Assembly (NCBI GenBank): GCA_016748015.1
Contig: JAAOMT010000479.1
Location: forward strand, 598,888 to 662,887
Reading direction: 5' to 3'
Origin: Geosiphon pyriformis
Taxonomy: Eukaryota > Glomeromycota > Glomeromycetes > Archaeosporales > Geosiphonaceae
Length of the DNA stretch: 64,000 nucleotides
The notes beneath the pieces are model-generated. The model saw only the letters and a program-made list of their open reading frames with translations, was not told the DNA's origin and searched no databases. Each line of letters begins with the position of its first letter. Positions within the stretch are counted from its first letter, which is position 1. Of this stretch, positions 54,497 through 64,000 are shown in pieces. Both the position numbers and the translations under genes were made by a program.

Positions 54497-56454
54497 ATGT
54501 CAGAAAATACAGTTTTAACCTCGTCATTCAATCAACCCTCGTTATCAGCTGATACAAGCGTAAACCTAACCAGCCAGTCCTTGGACCTTTCGCCAGCCCC
54601 ATCTACTTTATTAACTACAACATTAGTTCAAGCGGTTGTTCCCTTGCCACGTCGTCATTCTATATATGGAACTGGTGAAGATAGGATTGTCTTAGATGTT
54701 GGAAGTTTATATATAAAGGCTGGTTTTAGTGGTGAATCGCGACCCAGACATGTGGTCCCTATTTTTGCTGGAAACATGAAAGCACATTGGGAGCCTGATC
54801 TGACTGGAAGTGGAGGATTTCAAAGAGATTGTGGTGAAGGCTGCCGAATAATAGGAGGTGTAAGTTAACATTTCCTTAGCCTACGAAAAAAGGAGCCGCT
54901 TTAATTTAATCAATTATACATTTATTGTTAGTTTTCTGAATTGTTTGAATTGAACGTCGGGAGAACCTCCGAAGAGTTAGAATCTTTATATGACAAAATG
55001 GCACATTATCTCAGAGAAATTTATTTTAGGTAGGAATGGGAAATTAATTAAATGACTACATTACTGTTAATTATTGTCATATTTTGATTAGAATATTTCA
55101 ATAAGTTCAGATACCTCTTGACAGATCCCAAACAACGCAAAGTTGTGCTTTGCGAATCACCAATGATGCCTTTGAAATTAAAGCAACTCATCGCTAAAGT
55201 ATTGTTCGAAAATTTGCAGGTGATTTTTAGGTATTTAATCACAATTTCTAGATTCAATATTTATGTTTGACGATGTTAATTTTATATTAGGTTCCTTCAA
55301 TTTCCTTTGCCCCATCACATATGTTGGCTTTATTGACGACAGGATGTACGACTGGTTTAGTAGTTGATTGTGGCCATTTAGAAACATCAGTTATGCCGGT
55401 AAAGCTTTTCTACACAAATGGAAAATATTTATCTTTTTCAAAATAACTTGAATTTAAATAATAAACTTAAAATAGATCTGGTATGAAATTTCTCTTTAAT
55501 TAGACTTTTAGTGCCCGTCCTTTAAACCCCTTTATTCGAACAACCCCATTAGCCGGCCGAGCTTTAACTCAACGTTTGGAGACGCTCATACGAAGATTTG
55601 GAACGATGATTGTCCATCCTACCAATGAACGGGCAATTCCCTCAAAGTATCTCACTCCCACTGTGCTTGAAGATATAAAAACTCGGTTCCTCTTTGTAGG
55701 GCAGATGATGGTGTCCGCTGAATCTATTAGCAGCGCTGAAAAAACTTCTGAAGAAGATCAATTAAAAAAGTATGCGCCTGTGTCTTCCGCAACTGACATA
55801 CATTATCCAATAACTTTGAGTAAAAATGGGAGAGAAAGACAAATGGGGACCCTTGTAGTTCCAGGATGGGTTAGAGAACGAGCAGCTGAAGTTCTATTTG
55901 AAGGAGACGAGGATGAATCAAGTGTGGTTGGGTGTTTATTGGAATGTCTACTAAAAGTATGTTCTTTAAGACAAATTTTATTCTTATTCAACTTTGTTTT
56001 TGTTAAACCATTTTTCTTAATGGCACTATCCTATTAGACCCCAATCCAATTACGCCAACCTCTAGCCTCCTCAATTCTTCTCATAGGAGGCATTACTTTA
56101 CTGCCCAATTTTCAGCCAAGACTACATCAAGAGATTCTTCGCGCCTTGCACACAGATGGGCGATTTCGCACTTTGAGCGGACTTCGAGAACATATCGCAT
56201 ATCTGGAAGATAAAGGCAGTGGGAAAGTTTTTGTCGCAAATTCACGCGCTTGGGTTGGTGGTAAGGTTATAGAATGAAAACACATTTATGATAAACTTGA
56301 ACGGTCAATTTTCTGATTTTTGTCCCTCGATTTCCTTTTGCCTAAAGGCTCGTTAATCGGATCCCTCAAGTCAACAGTGGTTGAGATAGCAAGAGAAAAA
56401 TATTCGGGCAAAGTTCCAGATTGGACTACCGAGAATATCTCTGAAGCAATCTAA
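54497..56454 (+). CDS. Actin-related protein 10 (dynactin pointed-end)
   Basis: Seven exons (54497-54859, 54932-55029, 55111-55219, 55291-55398, 55504-55956, 56038-56260, 56348-56454) encode 486 residues. Arp10/Arp11 caps the Arp1 filament of dynactin, the dynein adaptor. The actin fold is recognisable. Phosphate loop 1 is VLDVGSLYIKAGFSGESRPR (~65-84). A second phosphate motif GLVVDCGHLETSVMP lies near 212. ILLIGGITLLPNFQPRLHQEI (~390) is the adenine-binding turn. The protein differs from conventional actin in loop 1 (DVGSLYIKAG instead of DNGSGMCKAG) and carries a Ser/Thr-rich N-terminal lead of ~55 residues, consistent with Arp10. The end KVPDWTTENISEAI is close to that of known Arp10 proteins. 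All internal phases agree. Confidence 0.85.
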
Positions 56455-57289
56455 GTCCATGTGGTTTTATGGCTATTTTCTTTAAATTATTGCATTGTAT
56501 GGCTTATTAGTTCCTACTATATTCATATCTACGAAATCGACAATTTTGAGAATATGCGATCTCAAAATGGGTTTGGAATTTTTGATGCTATTTTTAATCC
56601 TCATCTGTATAAATTCAAAATTAATATCTGAAAAGGCATAAAAACTTTCATTTCTACAAAGGTTCAATATATTTTTCCCTGAATTCATCCTTAGAAATCA
56701 AAAGAATTCCTTTTACAGGAATTGTACTATTATCCTTTAGAATGATTCAAAGCAATCTAATTGTCAATAGATTCTAATGTATGTTTTATATGGGGATTAT
56801 TTTTATTTTTTAAACTCCAAAAAATTTGGGCGCTTTAATAAAAGTCATTTTGCCTTTGTCCTAGGCTGATAACAAGATAACTAGGAAAAACCTTGTTCAA
56901 ATTTACCATAATAAAAACCACAATGAACATAAGTTTCCAGCCCTTTTATCTGCGGATAGGTAACCTTTGGATGAGAAAATTAAAGATTTCAATAAAAGCT
57001 TCATCTGACTTGGATTTCTTTAATGATTTCCAGCCTTTCTTGATTAACAAGCTTTGAAAATGCATTTGGACCAATGATAACTTGCTAAATTTGTATAAGA
57101 TATACGTATTATTGACGGTCGGACCCTTTTATTGATTTTTATTGTCCTAATTGTCGGGTTTTGATATTTTCCAAACAACTAGCCCCCTCCCCTCTTTCCG
57201 AGAGGCCTTCTTTTTTTCGCAGAACGTCCCCACCCCCAAAGAAACGAACCCCACTATAAAGATTCCAAAAGCATTAAAAGATTTATTCC
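56455..57289. other. Intergenic between Arp10 and the next plus-strand gene
   Basis: No gene is seen. A short pyrimidine-rich tract (cccctcccctctttccg) lies at 57184-57200, close to the start of the downstream gene, and may belong to its promoter. Confidence 0.4.
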
Positions 57290-59438
57290 ATGAAGTTGAC
57301 TCGACTATTTGAGAGGTAATTTTATGTCTACGTGTGGGTTCATGATTGAAAGAAGCACTTTGCCATTGGGGCCAGCAACAAAAAGTGAGACCACTTTATT
57401 CAAGCCTCTAAGAGTTAGAAGTACAGGCTTCGATCTTTGAGATCTTTGGATATAATATTTATTTCGATGGTTCCAACTTTATAATCGTTCTTGGTTAGCA
57501 TAATTCTTAATGCTCAGGAGGCACGTGACCAATTTGACCACGGATTCGAATCAGAAGCTTTTCAGCGTCTGGAAGAGATCTCCAAAACTATTATCGTACT
57601 AAAAGATTTCAAAGCCAAATATGCGGCCCTGGTAAGGTCTTTCCACTAATTTTAGCTGATTTTGATAAACTATTTGAAAGAAAATAATTACTCATTTTTC
57701 GCTTTAATAAAACAGAATATCCGGGTATATATTTTCTCATAAATTTACTGATTTTTCATCTTGGGTATTAGTTACGTCGGCAATCGCTTTGAATGCATGA
57801 TAAAATACATTTAATTATATCTTTTCTATTTATCAAAAAAGCAAATGCCCACTTCGATGGGTACCCCTGTTACTCAGTCACCCCCAACGATGCCGACCAC
57901 TCCAGCTGTGACACCAACCAAAACAAATAAGGTATTTCGCCGATTTAAGTTTTGATGAAGTATACGATGAAGTGCCCAAATGATAACATTATTCATCAAA
58001 CCAGAGAATTTCGACAAGTAAAATTGATAAACCCAGAAAAGTAATAAAGACCACGGCTGAAGAAGCCCCCACAATCACAAATGAAATGTATCCTGTTACT
58101 GTAAGCTTGCGCAATATCACATAAATCTCGCGTCGCTTCCACATTTTCACGTGACTTTTATTATTAAAGTACACTTCAGCTGATCTCACGCATCAGCCTC
58201 CGCCTGAGTTGACGACGGCAGATACCGTTGTACTTCCATCAGCGCCACGTACTCATACACATGCTCCGCTCGATCCTGATCTGATTGGGCGTCTTGATAT
58301 CATATTTTTAAATTTCTTACAGAATATATGCTCGGACTGTATGTTTCATTTACATTGGAAAGATTTTGCAACTTGTGAAACATAATCTAATACCTTCCTT
58401 TTGACTCTTCTTTCAAAATAGTAAATGCCACAGATTCAAAAGGAGAACAAATGTATCTCTACTTATCCTTTCAAATGCATTGTATTTCGAATTAACACTT
58501 TTAACTTGTTAACTTCGAAAACTTCCTCGTCCTTCTCAAGTCACCAAACTTTGATGGCCAAGAAAATGCAAAAACTGGATGAATCTCTTGATTTTCGTCC
58601 TTTCAAGTTTCGTATTCAAGCCTTTACTAATGCTTTTCACGAAGAACTGATTCAATCGGGATATACCGAAGAAATTTTGCCTTTGAGAAAAGTCAAAAAT
58701 TATCTATGGACTCAGAGGTTCAAATACTCATCCTTCTATTTGCGTTCAATTTCCGTGGAGTCTGTAATTAACATCGTTTTTTCTAGATATATATCTCGAT
58801 TCAATGAAGACGGTAAGAAGGCTAAAAGCAAAGGAAATCACGTCTGGAATATTGAAGCTAAGAAGATCCCAACCGGAGGTTGGATATTCCGTGAGTTTAC
58901 AAGAAAGATAGCCGGTGTTCCAGACAAAATAGCTTATGTTGGGGTAAGATACACATATGCACCCCGAGTCTGGGATCCCCAAGTTAACGCAAAATGTGAG
59001 TTTTTTTAATGAGAATTTTTTCTTTATTATTGATTCATGAATTAATATGTGTCAATAATTTTGTAAATTATACTATTATAGCAATTAATGCAGTGTTTCA
59101 TTCACCAAAGCTGCCTAATTGGCTCAATTGGGAAAATAATGTTCTCACTGGAACACCAGGTATCGATTCTCAAAGTTGCGAGATAACAGCCATTGCTAAC
59201 TATTATCATGGCGACACAGTATACAAACTTGAGAAAACGTTTCAAATTACGGTTGCTCATTATGATGCTTCCCAAGAGCATGATATGAGTCCGATCGTTA
59301 ATCCTGTGGTATGTTCATGACAAAAATATTTTTCTCCAAATTCTGTACGCCAATTGGAAATTAATCCAAATGTTTTTCCTTACTATTAATCTAATTTAGG
59401 CAATGGCTGATTATCAGTTGCAGCCCCATCTTGTCTGA
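57290..59438 (+). CDS. Unrecognised protein with putative-Ig-like (He_PIG-type) motif, 398 aa
   Basis: Ten exons: 57290-57315, 57499-57631, 57842-57931, 58005-58100, 58170-58338, 58422-58452, 58541-58717, 58787-58995, 59082-59308 and 59400-59438. Phases agree throughout, but the 26-base first exon is the least certain. Four parts follow in order. Residues ~20-52 form a helical segment (FQRLEEISKTIIVLKDFKAK). A Pro/Thr-rich linker runs to ~150 (PTSMGTPVTQSPPTMPTTP). A conserved-looking core (~180-305) contains FRPFKFRIQAFTNAFHEEL, VWNIEAKKIPTGGW and VRYTYAPRVWDPQ. A beta-sandwich-like end (~310-398) contains LPNWLNW ... LTGTPG, the pattern seen in putative-Ig/dystroglycan-cadherin-like domains. 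There is no signal peptide, so a cytosolic or nuclear role is more likely than a surface one. I do not recognise the family. Confidence 0.75.
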
Positions 59439-62400
59439 CCACATGGCAGAGCTGTAGAATACTTGATATCAGACAATTCAATCATTGAGACAGACCAAGT
59501 TGATCCTTCCCTTTCTTCGCTTATTTCCTTTCCTTTAAATGATAGAATCGATAGCACACATGAAGATAGTCCCAGTATCATGAAGCCGTTCTATAGCGAC
59601 TAGTACCTTCGTTACATGTTTCTCTTATGTTATATGTTTAATATTAAATAAATGAAAATTCTTGTCATTATATTTCCACATTTGTACATTTTTACACAAC
59701 TTTCATATTATTTTTTCCTTTTTTTGCGCATCTAGTATGAATTAAAGTATTTGGGCTTATTGGGCGATATCTTACAAATTTCTAATTATAAACTTCCACA
59801 GAGTTATATTAAAGCCAATTAAATAAAAAAATATTAAATTAATAAGAATAAATACATAAAATATGTTATTTAAAAAAAAAAATAAGAATTCATTTTTAAT
59901 TAAAGGTTTAATATTAAACACATTATTATTTACTAAGTTTACTAATAATAAGAATAAATAACCAATGTTTAATCAAGTACATAAAATAAAAGAGATTAAA
60001 AATTTTAACATTTTTAATAGCTTAAATTAAAACCAAGTTAATAAAAAAAAGCAGTTTATTAATAAAAACTAACTTATAGTCAATTATATATATGTAAAAT
60101 TTATTTGTGATATAAAAAATAAGCAATTTAACAAAGCAAACTAATATATTAAAATAATACCAAAAAAATACATAATTACAATTATAAAAACTAAATTAAA
60201 AAATCTATTAAATTATAAATTAAACCAAATTTTCAAATGTAAAAATTTTTATATTTAAATTAAATAAAAGTTTTATAGGTAAAAAATAACAATACTTAAT
60301 ATTAATTTAACCAAACATATTAAGCAAAAAATATTTAATAAACTTTTAAATATTAAATTTTTATTTAAAATTAAGATAAATATATTAATTAAAAGTTTAT
60401 ATATATAAAAATATTAATAAAAACAAAGTAAATTAAACATTATTTATTAATAAATTCATTTTTAAAACTGTTAATAAATACACATATATTGTAATTAATA
60501 TAAATTTTAATAAAAAAATTAGTTAATAATTATTTGTAAAATAAAATTTAAATACAAAATTAAACTTAAAATAATTTTAAAAGAATTAAATTATATTTTT
60601 TTAATAATAAGTTATTTAACTTAATATTAATATATATATATTGTTAATATATTAAAATTTTTTACTATTAATTATAAAATAATTTATATAAAAATTAAAA
60701 TAAGTAATTTAATAGATTATAAATTATTAACAAAATATAAATATACAAATAAAATAAATAAAAGTTTAATTTTAAGAAAATTATTAATTTTTATAAAACA
60801 ATTTCAAAAATAATAATTTACAAACTAAATTATATAATTTAAAATTCAATTAGATTAAAAAATTTACTAATTTGAATAATATATAATATTAACCAAAAAA
60901 AGCTTTAAAAAATATGATATTAAAAATTAAATAATAAGTTCTACAAAAAAATTTTTTTTTTTTATTATGCTTTATGAATGAGGTCCAAATGCTACCTAGT
61001 CAAAAAATTTTTATGCTATATAAACTAAATATATATATATATTAAAATTTTTGGAATTTAATAAAACATAATACTTAAATATTTTAAAAAAACAAAAAAA
61101 ATTAGATTTTAATATTAAAAAAACAATAAAAATAAAAAATGTAAATTTTTATACTTTAATATTTAAATTAAAATAAAAAAATACAAATCATTAATCAGAA
61201 AATTGTTTATTACAAATAAAATTATATTATAAAAATTTTTTTTATGTTTTAATAAAGTGTTAACTATAACATAAAATTCAAAAAAAACTATTTAAAAAAG
61301 TTATTTTAAATTATTTAATTTACTATAAAAAATTAATAATTAACTTTAATAAATAATAAACAAACTTAACAAAATTATAATAAATTAAATTAAACAAAAA
61401 AAAATTTGAAATTATTAATAAACTATTAAAATATTTAATAAATTATAAAAATGTTATTTTTTTATTAGTTTAATAAATAAAATCTATTTATTATTTATTA
61501 TAATACAATTATAAAAAATTTTAAAATAAATATAATATATATATATATATATATTATATAATTAATTATTTAAAATAATTAAAATTATACTAAATATTTA
61601 TAAAATTTAAAACATTAACAAATTTATAAAAACTAATAAAAAGCAATTAGAAATCAAACCAAAACAAACTAATTGATTTTAAAGAAAGTCCAAATTATAA
61701 ACAAAATTTTACAAACCAAAAACTATTAAATTATATATATTAATTAAAATAAAATGATTAATAATAATTAAACTTTATTTTTTATACTTAATTTTAAGCT
61801 TAAGATTTAGAAATCAAATATTTTTTGTAATATATAACCAAATTTTAAACAAGATTTACAATACAAAAATTAGTCTTAATCATATTTTTTTAATGCTAAA
61901 TATAACTTAATAATTAATTCTTAAAAATAAAATTTTTAATAATATTATTATATAATATTTAAAAAACTAGTAAATACACAATTAATTTGTCTAATACATT
62001 AATTTATTAATATAATAAACAGTAATAATTACTATTTTTTTAATAAAATTAAAAGAACAAAAAAAAATAATTAAAGTTTTTTATTAAATTATAATAAATA
62101 CAATTTATATTAGAATACTTAAAATTATAAAACTTTTTTTCATAAAAATTAACAATTATTTATAAAATATTTTTATAAAATAAGTATAAAAACTAATTAA
62201 ATAAAAATTAAAAATTAAAAATTTATTTAAATGTCAAATTAAAACAGTTTTTATTAAATTAAAATTTTTTGTTAAAAATTTATTTACAAATTTAAAAACA
62301 CATTCAATTTTTTAATCAACAAAATTTATTGAATTAAATAATTATTTTATAAAATAATAAGTATTTTTAAAACTATTTTATTATTAACCAAATTATTGAT

Positions 62401-62570
62401 GTAATTATTAATTTGATTATTAATTTTTTTTGAAAATAAATAAATAAAACTTCTTAAAGCTTTAAAAAAACATTTATACTTAAATTATATACAGATTAAT
62501 ACAACAATATTAATATTTTATTTTTTTTTTACTATTTTTTTTACTTTTTTTTCTTAATTTATATAATTGT
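59439..62570. repeat. Intergenic, mostly AT-only island
   Basis: From about 59770 to 62540 G and C almost vanish. There is an (AT)n run near 61531-61552. A short segment at 60965-61000 (tttatgaatgaggtc) resembles the 3'-end segment of LINE B near 22572 (tttatgaatgtaatc), hinting that part of the block is LINE debris. No gene is seen. Confidence 0.6.
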
Positions 62571-64000
62571 TAGTTTTTAAAGAGTATAAAAATTTCTTTT
62601 TCTCTTTTATTTTAAATTCCCAAAAAAGAGCTTAAAATACTTGAAAAAAGTTTTTTCTGTTTTTTACTTTTGAATTTATTACTATTTCTCAAGAAACAAA
62701 TCTTTTTGTTGAACTGACTGCCACTATGAGTAGTTTTGTTGCTAAAAAGAGGCCAGTCAGAGTTGTAGTCTTAAGTTTAATTAATAGAAATTTGACTTAA
62801 AGTGAATCTAAGTTTTAAAAAGTCAAAAAAGACTGCTAAACAGTTTGCTAGAATAAATACAGATGACAATATTAGTAATAAAAATAAAATCCAGTTGGAC
62901 TTAAAAACAAATATTCCTAAGACCAAATAGATCAATACTGGTAACATAATTGGCTTCCCAATCAGTTCTTTTGATCTATAATATGAATAATGATAAAGAA
63001 GTTTTTCTCTTTTCCTGTCTTTCTATTTCTCTAGATAAAAAATAGATTGATTTCAAAATTGTTAAGACTTAAGTTAAAGTTGTAGTTAAAAAATTATTTG
63101 TTTTGAATATTAATTTTTTGGAAGTAAAAAGTAATTTGGTAATAGCAAAAACACAAATAATCAAGAAAATTTTTTCAGTTGTTGATAGTTTTGGAAAGAT
63201 CACTACTCCCTTAAAATTTGAAAAGATTATTCAATCTATCTTTATTTCTGAAGAAAGTATAAAAAAGGCCATATTATTAACCAAAAAAAAAGGAATTGTC
63301 ATAAACAATAATATAAAAAAACAAGGAATGCATTAAAATTAGGCTGTAATTATTAAAAAAATTCTTATGAATATGCCAAAGAAAATAATTATTGCTGCAG
63401 TTGTTATATTTGGTCAGATTAAGTTGATTAAAATTTAACTAATTGGTATGTGGCAAAAGGTTGTAGTAGAATTCACTGAATTGGGTTAGGTTAAACAGCT
63501 TGTTTCTAAATAGTCATTCCTAATTGAAAAAAATTCAGTGCATGTAATTATGGTTGTGAAAGATTACAATACTTGAACATCTAAGGATTAATTCAAAATG
63601 CTTTTGTTTATATTGTCTGTAAAAATAACAGCTTATGATCTTGGTACTTTTTTGGAAGAGGCTGATAGAAAAACCTGTATTATCAATAACTCATTGAAAT
63701 CTGGTAACTGAGTTTACTATGTAGTGGTTGGTTTTGAATCTGATAAGAAATTGAAATCTGTATTTTGCACTAAGCTAATTTTTGGTGATGTTAATTCTTT
63801 TTGGACAAGAATGGATTTGGTTTGATGTAAAAAGTGTAAGAAGTTTGGTTATTCTGCTTTGAAATATAATACATTAACTGCATCTACTTCTAAGCTTGTA
63901 AAATTTTTTAAAAAAACTATTTTAGTTAAAAATTGTCTCTAATTGATGAGATTATATGTAAAGAAAAGTATTTTAATCTTTTATTTAGCTGTTTTTAGTG
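62570..64000 (+). mobile_element. LINE copy E, 5' half, cut by window end
   Basis: ORF1 begins near 62725 (MSSFVAKKRPVRVVVLSL). Matches to copies C and D follow at 63070-63340 (KKLFVLNINFLEVK, VVDSFGKITTPLKFEKII), then 63365-63560 (MNMPKKIIIAAV, WQKVVVEFTELG), 63600-63800 (ITAYDLGTFLEEADRKTC) and a zinc-knuckle remnant at 63810-63870. That remnant reads C-K-K-C-K-K-F-G-Y-S-A-L-K-Y, with the His and last Cys replaced by Tyr. It is the least decayed copy in the window but carries in-frame stops. ORF2 lies beyond the window. Confidence 0.75.

Overview
The window is nuclear DNA from a very AT-rich, intron-rich fungus. Almost every protein gene is cut by many short GT-AG introns (mostly 60-150 bases). 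Gene islands of ordinary composition alternate with blocks that are nearly all A and T. The degenerate repeats resemble the LINEs and coiled-coil families I know from arbuscular mycorrhizal fungi (Glomeromycotina, Rhizophagus-like). That placement is an inference from protein style and repeat type, not from a marker gene.

Layout. 1-3.3 kb: 3' part of a plus-strand multi-exon gene for a large membrane protein, with a GC-AG intron and a 24-base microexon. 4.3-6.8 kb: AT-only block. 6.9-9.05 kb: three small loci, the middle one a protein of about six Myb/SANT-like repeats. 10.8-16.0 kb (minus): a 24-exon USP7/Ubp15-type deubiquitinase with a complete catalytic triad. 17.1-19.9 kb: broken repeat-family genes. 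20.9-25.5 kb: AT-rich DNA with two LINE fragments. 25.7-26.8 kb: PIG-F/Gpi11, a single gene between decayed repeats. 27.4-42 kb: two nearly full-length but dead LINEs in opposite orientation plus a 5' LINE fragment between them. 43.4-44.9 kb (minus): a secreted/membrane protein with a TM7S3/TM198-like domain. 45-48.9 kb: gene-poor, with simple repeats.

48.9-59.4 kb is the densest gene block: a La-related (LARP7-type xRRM) protein (+), pICln (-), indoleamine 2,3-dioxygenase (-), Arp10 (+), and an unrecognised protein with a putative-Ig-like motif (+). IDO and Arp10 are divergent and share 258 bases. 59.4-62.5 kb is again almost pure A/T, and the window ends in the 5' half of another dead LINE.

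The genes are unrelated housekeeping functions: ubiquitin removal, GPI-anchor synthesis, methylosome/Sm assembly, tryptophan-to-kynurenine catabolism and dynactin. There is no operon-like or cluster logic. The most distinctive signal is the pattern of decay in the LINEs. The reverse-transcriptase, endonuclease and zinc-knuckle motifs in several copies are lost by changes that read as G-to-A and C-to-T transitions, as expected from RIP-like mutation or methyl-cytosine deamination. All exon models were built by hand from splice sites and reading phase. Each complete model adds up to a multiple of three.
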